A DNA stretch of 21,943 nt from DASZXJ01 sp035545895 (GTDB lineage Bacteria > Planctomycetota > Phycisphaerae > Tepidisphaerales > Tepidisphaeraceae), in assembly GCA_035545895.1 (NCBI GenBank), contig DASZXJ010000032.1, positions 1 through 21,943 of the forward strand, in the 5' to 3' direction. The translations under genes and the position numbers were made by a program. Position 1 is the first letter of the stretch, and each line of letters starts with the position of its first letter. Shown here one piece after another: positions 15,086-21,943 of this stretch. A model generated the notes under the pieces. That model was not told where the DNA came from and made no database searches. It saw nothing but the letters and a program-made list of their open reading frames with translations.

Positions 15086-16318
15086 ATGGCCCAGGTCCTG
15101 CTCGAAAAAGTCAGCAAAACCTTTCCCGGCGGCGTCAAGGCCGTGGACAATATCGACCTGTCTATTCGCGATCGGGAATTCGTCGTTCTGGTGGGCCCAT
15201 CCGGTTGCGGCAAATCGACCACGCTTCGCATGGTTGCGGGGCTTGAGGAAATCACCAGCGGAACAATTCGCATCGGCGACCGTGTGGTGAATGACGTCGC
15301 GCCCAAAGACCGCGATATCGCCATGGTTTTTCAGAACTATGCGCTTTATCCGCACATGACCGTTTATAAAAACATGGCTTTTGGGCTGAAACTGCGAGGC
15401 ATGCCCAAGCCGGAAATCCAGCAGCGGGTGACCCAGGCCGCCAAGGTCCTCGATATCGAGCATCTGCTGGATCGCAAGCCCCGAGCATTATCCGGCGGTC
15501 AACGGCAGCGAGTGGCGGTTGGACGGGCGATTGTTCGCGAGCCGGCGGCGTTTTTGTTCGATGAACCGCTTTCCAATCTCGATGCCAAGCTGCGCGTCAC
15601 CACGCGGGCAGAGTTAAAACGGTTGCACCAAAGGCTAAAGACCACAACCATTTACGTCACGCACGATCAGGAAGAGGCCATGACCCTGGGCGACCGGATC
15701 GTGGTGATGAAAGATGGAATAATTCAGCAGGCCGACACACCTTTGCGGACCTATAATTACCCAAACAACCGGTTTGTGGCCGGTTTCATCGGCATGCCGC
15801 CGATGAATTTTTTTGATGGCCGCCTGAAGGTTGAAAACGGTCAAATGTTGTTCGAGGAAGGGCAGCTCGCCAACGCCAAGGCAGCGGGCTCTGGCAACGG
15901 AAAGCCGCGATCGGACGAGCCGGTGGTATTGGTTGGCCAGTTGACGTTGCCGGGCAATGGGTTTACGCTTTCCGTGCCTGAGCATTTACGAGAGGGCCTG
16001 TCGAGCCAGGTTGGCAAGCATATCGTTCTGGGCATCCGCCCGGAACATTTGCATTTAAGGCCAGTTGACGGGCAGGGTGATTTTGCGGCAATCAGGGGTC
16101 ATCTGAACGTGATCGAGCCGCTGGGCAACGATATGGATTTGTATATGAGCACCAACCTAACTTCACATGTCGTGGGTCGGGTTGAGGCTCAGTCGGGCGT
16201 GGAGATCAATGCGCAGGCGACGGTGTTCGTCGATCTGCGGAAGATCCACTTTTTCGAGCCCGGAGCGACCGGGATGAACTTGAGCCTTGTCAACGAGCCG
16301 GCCCATGCGAATGCATAA
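15086..16318 (+). CDS. ABC transporter ATP-binding protein, MalK/UgpC type (CUT1 sugar importers)
   Basis: 410 residues. The nucleotide-binding domain shows Walker A GPSGCGKST (37-45), Q-loop Gln83, signature LSGGQ (135-139), Walker B FLFDE (156-160) and switch His193. The C-terminal part (from about 235) is an OB-fold/TOBE regulatory domain as in MalK and UgpC, containing HIVLGIRPEHLHL; an Ala/Gly/Ser/Asn-rich stretch near 285-300 looks like an inserted linker. By family it would energise uptake of oligosaccharides or glycerol-3-phosphate. No permease or binding protein lies nearby, so it may serve several transporters, as MsmK does; that is inference. ATG 15086 has only a distant GGAG. A consensus promoter lies upstream and a terminator downstream. 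Confidence 0.93.
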   Translation: MAQVLLEKVSKTFPGGVKAVDNIDLSIRDREFVVLVGPSGCGKSTTLRMVAGLEEITSGTIRIGDRVVNDVAPKDRDIAMVFQNYALYPHMTVYKNMAFGLKLRGMPKPEIQQRVTQAAKVLDIEHLLDRKPRALSGGQRQRVAVGRAIVREPAAFLFDEPLSNLDAKLRVTTRAELKRLHQRLKTTTIYVTHDQEEAMTLGDRIVVMKDGIIQQADTPLRTYNYPNNRFVAGFIGMPPMNFFDGRLKVENGQMLFEEGQLANAKAAGSGNGKPRSDEPVVLVGQLTLPGNGFTLSVPEHLREGLSSQVGKHIVLGIRPEHLHLRPVDGQGDFAAIRGHLNVIEPLGNDMDLYMSTNLTSHVVGRVEAQSGVEINAQATVFVDLRKIHFFEPGATGMNLSLVNEPAHANA

Positions 16319-16345
16319 GCATGGACCCATCCTCAGGGCAGATCG

Positions 16346-16378
16346 CCCGCTGGGCCGCAGGGAATGCGGCTGAGCGGG
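16346..16378 (+). other. stem-loop in the nusA upstream region
   Basis: CCCGCT (16346-16351) pairs with AGCGGG (16373-16378), and GCCGCA (16354-16359) pairs with TGCGGC (16365-16370), around a 2x2 internal loop and a GGGAA apical loop. It lies 27 bases after the ABC ATPase stop. It could be part of that gene's 3' end or of a nusA leader. Confidence 0.5.
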
Positions 16379-16410
16379 TTAGCATCTTTCTCAGGTTCTC
16401 CGGAACTTCT

Positions 16411-16440
16411 GGGCCGCCCTGATGAGGTGGCCCAATTTGT
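16411..16440 (+). terminator. probable Rho-independent terminator after the ABC ATPase gene
   Basis: An 8-bp stem GGGCCGCC/GGTGGCCC (16411-16418 with 16426-16433, one G-T pair), loop CTGATGA, followed by the T-rich tail AATTTGTTTGG. It lies 64 bases before nusA, so it could also act as an attenuator of that operon. Confidence 0.55.
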
Positions 16441-16497
16441 TTGGTGAATTCAACAGCGGTCGTTTGAACAACTGAATAGTTTTTTGGGATTTTGATC

Positions 16498-18024
16498 ATG
16501 GCCAATCAGGATTTGATGCGAATTGTCGACGGAATTGCACGCGATAAGAATATCGAGCGCGATCAGGTCTACGTTGACATCGAGCAGGCGGTGGCTTCGG
16601 GTTTGCGAAAGCATTTCAACACCGAAGACACCAGCGAATTCCAGGTGCAGGTGGATCGCGCCACCGGCGACATCAGCGTGCTGCGCCAAGGCCAGACGCT
16701 GTCGCTCAGCTCGATGGGACGCATCGGCGCGCAGACCGTCAAGCAGGTCATGATCCAGCTCATTCGCGCCGACGAGCGCGGCAGCATTTACGAAGAATAC
16801 AAGGAACGCGTGGGCACGATCGTCACCGGCCTGATCGCCCGCTTTGAAGGCGGCACGATGATTGTCACGCTCGGCCGGGTCGAAGGCATCATGCCTCGCT
16901 CCGAGCAGATTCCTGGCGAAGCGCACCAGGTGGGCGAGCGCGTGCAGGCGCTGATCACCGAGGTCCGCGATACGCCCAGCGCGATCAAAATCATCCTCAG
17001 CCGGGCGCATCCGGAACTGATTCGCCGGCTGTTTGAACGTGAAGTGCCGGAAGTGGGCGAGCGAACCATCGAAATCAAGGCGCTGGCCCGCGAACCGGGA
17101 CATCGCACGAAGATCGCAGTTTCATCGATCGACTCGAAAGTCGATGCCGTCGGCGCCTGCGTCGGCGTGCGCGGCAGCCGCATCAAGAACATCGTCGATG
17201 AACTCGGCGGTGAAAAGATCGATATCGTTCGCTGGAACGAGTCGTCGCAGATTCTGATCGGCAACGCGCTCAAGCCCGCGGAAGTGGCGGAAGTCAGCCT
17301 CTGCTTTGAGCTGGGCCGGGCGACGGTCGTCGTCAACGAAGATCAATTGAGCCTGGCCATCGGCAAGCGAGGACAAAACGTTCGACTGGCGGCTCGTCTC
17401 ACGGGCTGGGACGTGGACATCCTTACACCGCCGGAATTCCAGGCGGGCGTGCAACGGCTGGATCAGACCCTCAAGAGCATCGAAGGCGTCACCCAGGAAT
17501 ATGTGGACAAGATCATCGCCCTTGGCTTGATCGATGTGCGCGACATCGATGAAGTGGGTGTTGGCCCGCTGATGGAAGAAGTGGGAATGGCCGAGGAACT
17601 GGCGACCGTGGTGACCGATCGATGCGCGGAAGAGGCGAAAATCGTCGCGGTCGAACAGGAAGCCAAGAAAGCCAACGAAGCCGCCCAGAAACAGGCGACC
17701 GCGCGGGCGCTGGCGTCGGGCCCGGCTTCGCCGCGGGCGGATGAATCGTTCACCAACCCGCTGCTTCAATCGGCTGTTGCCGATGACGACGTGGCCGAAG
17801 GCGATGGAAAGATGCCCGGCGCATTGGAAGCGACCGAAGGCATGGCGTCGGAAATTACGACGCATAACGAAGGTGAGATTGGAGCGGGATCGGGACTTTC
17901 CATTGAAGAAAGCGCGATCCACGGCGTGGACCAATCGCACGACCACGACGGCGAGAAAAAAGGTTTTGAAGAGAATCATCAGACTGCAGACCTGGCCGAG
18001 GGCAACGATAATCCCAAGGCGTGA
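16498..18024 (+). CDS. nusA: transcription termination/antitermination protein NusA
   Basis: 508 residues. NusA binds RNA polymerase and nascent RNA and modulates pausing, termination and antitermination. Domain order: N-terminal polymerase-binding domain (about 1-100), S1 domain (about 103-170, VGTIVTGLIARFEGG), two KH domains (about 200-345) with the diagnostic GVRGSRI...ELGGEKIDIV around 223-244 and AIGKRGQNVRLAARLTGW, then one helix-hairpin-helix-like region (about 350-395). The last 110 residues are Ala/Glu/Asp-rich and look disordered, replacing the acidic repeats of E. coli NusA. I take ATG 16498 (M-A-N-Q-D); a TTG two codons upstream (16492) is possible. The Shine-Dalgarno is weak. 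infB follows after 21 bases. rimP, usually upstream, is missing. Confidence 0.97.
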   Translation: MANQDLMRIVDGIARDKNIERDQVYVDIEQAVASGLRKHFNTEDTSEFQVQVDRATGDISVLRQGQTLSLSSMGRIGAQTVKQVMIQLIRADERGSIYEEYKERVGTIVTGLIARFEGGTMIVTLGRVEGIMPRSEQIPGEAHQVGERVQALITEVRDTPSAIKIILSRAHPELIRRLFEREVPEVGERTIEIKALAREPGHRTKIAVSSIDSKVDAVGACVGVRGSRIKNIVDELGGEKIDIVRWNESSQILIGNALKPAEVAEVSLCFELGRATVVVNEDQLSLAIGKRGQNVRLAARLTGWDVDILTPPEFQAGVQRLDQTLKSIEGVTQEYVDKIIALGLIDVRDIDEVGVGPLMEEVGMAEELATVVTDRCAEEAKIVAVEQEAKKANEAAQKQATARALASGPASPRADESFTNPLLQSAVADDDVAEGDGKMPGALEATEGMASEITTHNEGEIGAGSGLSIEESAIHGVDQSHDHDGEKKGFEENHQTADLAEGNDNPKA

Positions 18025-18045
18025 AGCTAACCGCAGGAGCTTGTT

Positions 18046-20982
18046 TTGGCAGAGAAGAAAGTAAAGGGCAAGCGAGTCAACGAACTGGCCAAGGAGCTGG
18101 GCGTCGAAAGCAAAGCCATCCTTCATCGCTTGAAAGAAGAAGGACTCGGTGATGCTGCGCCGAATCACATGAGCGTGATTTCGCTGGGCCTGGCGGAGAC
18201 GGTGCGCGACTGGTTCAGCTCCACGCAAGGCAGTGCGCCTGCGACTTCGACCGCAGCCGAGGAATCTTCATCGGTAGCGGTGGTTGAAAAGCCGCCGACA
18301 ACCGCCCGTCGCCGCAAAAAGGCTGAAGACCTGGCGGAAACTGCCGCTCCCGGCGACGAACAGGTTCAGGAAACTGCCGCGGAGGAAACCGCCTCCAAGG
18401 CCAAGCGTCATGCGAAAAAGCCCCACGTTGCTCCCGAGGCCGAAGCGCTCGCTGCTCCGCCGCCTGCCCCGGTCGAAACCGTTGCACCGCCCGCTCCGGC
18501 TCCAGCGCCCGAGCCGGTCGTTGAAGCGCCGGTGGAACCTGTTGCTCCGGTTGTTCCGGCAGCACCGGTCGCGCCGCCGGCTCCTCCAGCCGTCGCGGCT
18601 GAAGCTCCGGCACCGGTTGCGCCTCCGGCAGCGCCTGCTGCCCCGGCGCCCGCCGCCAAGCCCGAGCGTCCGGCGGCCCGTCCGACCATTACATTGGCGA
18701 ATCGTACGAGCCAGCACGTCGCCGAGCGCAAACCGGTAACGCCCGCTCCCCGGCTGGTCGTGCCATCGCCCGCGGTGATCCAGGGCCCGCGCGTCGTGCG
18801 CCAGGAAAAGCCGGATATCGTTCCCGCTCCAAGGCCGAAGCGCGCTCCCGGCGCTGGAGATTCCGGTCCGCCGCCGGTTACTCAGGCGCGCCCGGCCGCC
18901 GGTCGAGGCGTTAAACAGGCGGACGATGATGACGAATCAACGGATGACAAGAAAAAGGCAGCCGCCAAGAGCGGTCGCACCAATTCCAACCGCCGTCGCG
19001 GCCCCGATGGCCGTCGCGGCGAAGCCATGGAAAAACTTCGCGAGTTCACCGATGCCGATTTGATCGAACGTCGAGACCGCCTCCTTGCAGCAGCCCATTA
19101 TCGCACCGGTTTCGATTCACATTTGCGCAAGAGTGAAGCCAAAGGCACGCATGCGGTCGCCAAGACCGCTGTCGAGCGCGGCGGCGTCATCGAAATCGAA
19201 CAGCCGATCACGGTTCGAGATCTGTCCGCATCGCTGGGCGTCAAGAGCGGCGACATCATGTCCAAGCTCATGAAGGCCGGCGTGTTTGCGACGATCAACC
19301 AAGTGCTCGATGAAACCGTCGCCGGCACGATCGCGATGGAATACGGCATCGAACTGAAGATTGCCGCGCCTCCGTCCCTTGAAGAGGAACTGGTCAAGGA
19401 ATTTGACGCGCGCGAGATTGATGAAAACAACCTCAAGCCGCGCCCGCCAATCGTTACCATTCTGGGTCACGTCGATCACGGCAAAACGAGCCTGCTCGAC
19501 AAGATTCGCAGCGCGAACGTCGCGGCTGGCGAGGCGGGAGGCATCACGCAGCACACGGCCGCTTGGATGGTTCAGACCACCGGCGCCGACAAGCAGCCCA
19601 AGCGCGTCACGTTCATCGACACGCCCGGCCACCAGGCGTTTACCGCTATGCGCGCTCGCGGCGCGAACATGACCGACGTGGTCGTGCTGGTCGTTTCCGC
19701 TGCCGAAGGCGTGCAGCCGCAGACGATCGAATCGATCAACCACGCCCGCGCTGCCGAAGTGCCGATCATTGTCGCCCTCAACAAGATTGACCGCGCCGAT
19801 GCCAATCCGGACATGGTCCTCGGCCAGCTTGCCGCACAGAATCTCAACCCGGTTGAATGGGGCGGCACGACCGAAGTCGTGCGAACCAGCGCCACGGCCG
19901 GCAAGGGCATCAACGAACTGATCGAAATCCTGGATTACCAGGCTGAATTGCTTGAACTCAAGGCCGATCCCACGGCGCCGGCGCGCGGCACGGTGATTGA
20001 AGCCAATGTTGATCCGGGCCTGGGTCCGGTCGCGACCGTGCTCGTTCAGGATGGCACGCTGAAAATCGGTGATGTTCTGCTCTCCGGACCGGGATATGGC
20101 CGTATTCGCAGCCTGTGGAACGACAGCGGTAACCAGATTACCGAAGCCGGCCCGAGCACGCCGGTGATTGTGTCGGGGTTGAGCGTTCTTCCGTCTGCGG
20201 GCGACAAGTTCTACGTCGTCGATGATATCGACCGGGCTCGTACCATTGCCGAGGAACGCGCGACGATGTCGCGCCAGAATCAGCTTGGCCAGCAAAATCG
20301 CATCACCGCCGACAATCTGATGCAGACGATCAAGTCCGAATCCGCCAAGACGATCAACCTGGTCATCAAGGCCGACGTTCAGGGCTCGATTGAAACGCTT
20401 GTCGCCAGCGTAACCGGACAAAACACCGAAGAGGTGAAGGTGAAGGTGATTCACAGCGGCGTGGGCGCGATCAATGAAAGCGACGTTGAACTGGCCATCG
20501 CGACCAAGACCAAGCCAACCGACAATCGCGTGGCGATCATCGGCTTCCATGTGGTTCCCGACGACGCCGCCCGCGCTCTGGCCGAGCGCCATCACGTGGA
20601 CATGAAGATGTACCGGGTCATTTACGAAATCTTCGATGATTTGAAGAAATCGTTGTCGGGCATGCTCGAGCCGGAAGTGCGCGAGAAATTGCACGGCCAC
20701 GCCGAAGTGCGACAGGTCTTTAAGGTCAGCCGCGTGGGCAACATTGCCGGTTGCATGGTGGTGGACGGCCACATCCAGCGCGGCAGCAAGATTCGCCTGA
20801 TCCGCGATGGCAAGGTCATTACCGAGGATCTGGCGATCGACACCCTTCGCCGCGTGAAGGACGACGTGAAGGAAGTGAAGAGCGGCTTTGAATGCGGCAT
20901 CAAGCTGGCCGGCTATGACGACATCAAGATCGGCGATCGATTTGAAGCATACGTCCGCGAGAAGCACGAGAGAACTTTATAA
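18046..20982 (+). CDS. infB: translation initiation factor IF-2
   Basis: 978 residues. This GTPase brings fMet-tRNA to the 30S subunit and promotes subunit joining. The N-terminal IF2_N domain (about 6-55, VNELAKELGV) is followed by a low-complexity Ala/Pro/Val linker (about 60-300), then a second IF2_N-type domain (about 383-438, VRDLSASLGV). The G domain has GHVDHGKT (474-481), DTPGH (525-529) and NKID (579-582), then the domain II beta-barrel, domain III and the C-terminal fMet-tRNA-binding domain. The start is TTG 18046, with AGGAG (18035-18039) 6 bases upstream; no ATG fits. It is cotranscribed with nusA (21-base gap). The linker makes the protein longer than the 890 residues of E. coli IF2. 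Confidence 0.98.
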   Translation: MAEKKVKGKRVNELAKELGVESKAILHRLKEEGLGDAAPNHMSVISLGLAETVRDWFSSTQGSAPATSTAAEESSSVAVVEKPPTTARRRKKAEDLAETAAPGDEQVQETAAEETASKAKRHAKKPHVAPEAEALAAPPPAPVETVAPPAPAPAPEPVVEAPVEPVAPVVPAAPVAPPAPPAVAAEAPAPVAPPAAPAAPAPAAKPERPAARPTITLANRTSQHVAERKPVTPAPRLVVPSPAVIQGPRVVRQEKPDIVPAPRPKRAPGAGDSGPPPVTQARPAAGRGVKQADDDDESTDDKKKAAAKSGRTNSNRRRGPDGRRGEAMEKLREFTDADLIERRDRLLAAAHYRTGFDSHLRKSEAKGTHAVAKTAVERGGVIEIEQPITVRDLSASLGVKSGDIMSKLMKAGVFATINQVLDETVAGTIAMEYGIELKIAAPPSLEEELVKEFDAREIDENNLKPRPPIVTILGHVDHGKTSLLDKIRSANVAAGEAGGITQHTAAWMVQTTGADKQPKRVTFIDTPGHQAFTAMRARGANMTDVVVLVVSAAEGVQPQTIESINHARAAEVPIIVALNKIDRADANPDMVLGQLAAQNLNPVEWGGTTEVVRTSATAGKGINELIEILDYQAELLELKADPTAPARGTVIEANVDPGLGPVATVLVQDGTLKIGDVLLSGPGYGRIRSLWNDSGNQITEAGPSTPVIVSGLSVLPSAGDKFYVVDDIDRARTIAEERATMSRQNQLGQQNRITADNLMQTIKSESAKTINLVIKADVQGSIETLVASVTGQNTEEVKVKVIHSGVGAINESDVELAIATKTKPTDNRVAIIGFHVVPDDAARALAERHHVDMKMYRVIYEIFDDLKKSLSGMLEPEVREKLHGHAEVRQVFKVSRVGNIAGCMVVDGHIQRGSKIRLIRDGKVITEDLAIDTLRRVKDDVKEVKSGFECGIKLAGYDDIKIGDRFEAYVREKHERTL

Positions 20983-20986
20983 ATAG

Positions 20987-21054
20987 CCGGCAGCATGCGG
21001 CAGGCATGCAGGCAGTCATTGCCTTTCTGCCCGCTGCCCGCTGCTTGCTGCGAG
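20987..21054. repeat. heptamer-built inverted repeat E
   Basis: The right arm (21027-21054) is four in-phase CTGCNNG heptamers (CTGCCCG twice, CTGCTTG, CTGCGAG). The left arm (20987-21015) is the looser inverse: CCGGCAG, CATGCGG, CAGGCAT, then one extra base and CAGGCAG. It starts four bases after the infB stop and ends two bases before the ATG of the DUF503 gene, so it occupies that gene's whole ribosome-binding region. Confidence 0.75.
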
Positions 21055-21056
21055 CC

Positions 21057-21338
21057 ATGCATGTAGGAGTATTGCAACTGGAATTAACCGTGATCGACGC
21101 CATGTCCCTCAAGGATAAACGTCGTGTGATCAAGAGCATCAAGGATCGAATCGCTCACCATCATAATGTCTCGATTGCAGAGGTGGGGGCGCTGGACGAA
21201 CATCGACGTTCGATCATCGGCATGGCGATGGTGAGCAACGACAGCCAGTATGTCGAAGGCGCATTAAGCAAGCTGGTCGATTTCATCCGCATGGTGCCCC
21301 AGGTGAGTTTGACCGACTATCAGATTGAACTGTTATGA
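21057..21338 (+). CDS. DUF503 family protein (YlxP-like)
   Basis: 93 residues, the normal size of this family, which is commonly found between infB and rbfA. Visible family pattern: short N-terminus M-H-V-G-V-L-Q-L-E-L, then SLKDKRRVIKSIKDRI (31-46) and VAEVGALD-like SIAEVGALDEHRR. The molecular function is unsettled; a role linked to ribosome maturation is suggested by conserved context and is inference here. An open frame reaches back to 21006, but that part is repeat E, so I start at ATG 21057. No Shine-Dalgarno separate from the repeat is visible. The stop overlaps the next small ORF (ATGA, 21335-21338). Confidence 0.9.
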   Translation: MHVGVLQLELTVIDAMSLKDKRRVIKSIKDRIAHHHNVSIAEVGALDEHRRSIIGMAMVSNDSQYVEGALSKLVDFIRMVPQVSLTDYQIELL

Positions 21339-21460
21339 GCCGGCTCATGATCAGTGCACAATCGACCATTCTTGGGTTTCAGTCGCCTGGGATTAAAGAA
21401 TGGCTGATTATTCTGGGAATTTGTTATTGGTTTTATCTTGGTTCAAAGAAACCGGAGTAA
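21335..21460 (+). CDS. 41-residue single-pass membrane protein, TatA-like N-terminus without amphipathic helix
   Basis: Small ORF. Its ATG overlaps the DUF503 stop by 4 bases, and its TAA directly abuts the rbfA GTG, so it fills the gap exactly and translational coupling on both sides is likely. The protein has an 18-20-residue polar N-terminus, then K-E-W and a hydrophobic segment LIILGICYWFYL (24-35), then G-S-K-K-P-E at the C-terminus. The Glu-Trp before the helix and the L-G-S-K-K-P-E ending resemble the transmembrane segment, F-G hinge and K-K-L-P-E start of TatA-type proteins, but the amphipathic helix is absent. It may be a minimal protein, a relic, or a coding accident kept for coupling. 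The start codon lies in a 14-base perfect palindrome (21335-21348). It is not a family I can name with certainty. Confidence 0.5.
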   Translation: MSRLMISAQSTILGFQSPGIKEWLIILGICYWFYLGSKKPE

Positions 21461-21883
21461 GTGGATTTGTCTCGTAGAACTGAAATGCTCGGCAGCACGA
21501 TCCAGCAGGAGCTGGCGCAGATCATCATGCGCGAGCTGAATGATCCGCGCTTAACGGGCATGCCGAGCATCACGCGCGTGAAGGTGAGCGATGATTTATC
21601 CATTGCCGACGTCTATGTGACGATCATGGGCACGCCGGGCCATCAGCAGACGGCGCTGAATGCGCTGCGTCACTCGGCGGGCCTGATGCGATCCAAGCTC
21701 ACCAGGGTTTTGACGATGCGGGTCGCTCCTTATTTGAAATTTCATATCGACGAGCAATTGAAGAAGGAACTGGAGATGATGGAACTGTTGGACAAGGTGG
21801 CCAAGGAAACCGCCGAAGCCGACCGCCGGCGTGCCGAGGCCGCTGGCGAGCAACCCCCGGATACAAAAGATCAATCCGCATGA
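21461..21883 (+). CDS. rbfA: 30S ribosome-binding factor RbfA
   Basis: 140 residues; the usual length is 115-135, and the excess is a charged, disordered tail after about residue 118. RbfA binds immature 30S subunits and helps 16S rRNA 5'-end maturation and cold adaptation. Family pattern: R-T-E-M-L-G-S-T-I-Q-Q-E-L near the start, L-N-D-P-R-L, the KH-type core ITRVKVSDDLSIADVYVTIMG, and APYLKFHID near 108-116. GTG at 21461 is the first start, directly after the TAA of the 41-codon ORF. TTG at 21467 would place the GGAG of 21454-21457 at a better distance (9 bases) and is a real alternative. The stop overlaps the next ORF by 4 bases. Confidence 0.95.
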   Translation: MDLSRRTEMLGSTIQQELAQIIMRELNDPRLTGMPSITRVKVSDDLSIADVYVTIMGTPGHQQTALNALRHSAGLMRSKLTRVLTMRVAPYLKFHIDEQLKKELEMMELLDKVAKETAEADRRRAEAAGEQPPDTKDQSA

Positions 21884-21943
21884 AAAATACCGCAAAATGT
21901 GCCGACAACCTTCGTTCCCTGTGCAAGCAGCTTTTGAAGGAAT
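21880..21943 (+). CDS. 5' end of an unidentified gene, cut by the window edge
   Basis: ATG at 21880 overlaps the rbfA stop as ATGA, and the frame stays open to the window end (21 codons, M-K-N-T-A-K-C-A-D-N and onward, basic and probably helical). The tight overlap, as in the rest of this operon, supports a real gene. Too little is present to name it. Confidence 0.55.
   Translation, partial: MKNTAKCADNLRSLCKQLLKE

Noticed and set aside
18408..18731. Gly/Ala/Thr-rich antisense open frame in the infB linker
   Set aside because: It is a low-complexity by-product of the Pro/Ala codons of the IF-2 linker.
19117..20967. 616-codon open frame antisense to infB
   Set aside because: It mirrors the strongly conserved IF-2 frame in a GC-rich gene; the composition (Asp/His/Ala-rich) is that of an antisense shadow.

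Overview
The window looks like a chromosomal segment from a Gram-negative member of the PVC group, most likely Planctomycetota and perhaps Phycisphaerae. The evidence is indirect: LPS genes (CMP-Kdo synthetase and two LptF/LptG permeases), a large TPR O-GlcNAc-transferase-like protein, a deviant CTP synthase, frequent TTG/GTG starts, and intergenic spaces full of short inverted repeats. The lineage is an inference from gene content, since no rRNA gene is present. Almost all genes are housekeeping genes. I see no tRNA, rRNA, CRISPR array, transposase, prophage or defence island.

Layout. Bases 1-115 hold nothing I recognise. On the minus strand, 7045 to 2711 is an envelope operon: LptF/LptG permease (long form), a PMT/ArnT-like membrane glycosyltransferase, and a second LptF/LptG permease overlapping it by 4 bases. 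It is followed by a heptamer repeat and a strong intrinsic terminator. The TPR-OGT gene (2383 to 116) lies downstream of that terminator and starts after it. Rightwards from 7124 come comF, kdsB with its own promoter, and pyrG, which makes the CTP that KdsB uses. A dienelactone-hydrolase-like gene (minus) converges on pyrG and diverges from ribF. Then follow ribF, nrnA (DHH phosphoesterase), a patatin-like lipoprotein, and an orphan MalK/UgpC-type ABC ATPase with a good promoter. The last block is the translation/transcription cluster nusA - infB - DUF503 (YlxP-like) - 41-residue membrane ORF - rbfA - start of another gene, with nearly all junctions overlapping or abutting. rimP and ylxR, often found here in other bacteria, are absent.

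Two things stand out. First, the gene spacers carry a consistent class of elements: inverted pairs whose arms are tandem 7-mers, with a different heptamer at each of four loci (2624-2704, 8750-8818, 14928-15017, 20987-21054). There are also REP-like GC palindromes (7100, 10587, 12432, 13572). Most of them sit directly behind a stop codon, and one supplies the last codons and stop of kdsB. Second, an unannotated 41-codon ORF is wedged between the DUF503 gene (ATGA overlap) and rbfA (its stop directly abuts the rbfA GTG). It encodes one membrane helix ending in a TatA-like hinge but has no amphipathic helix.
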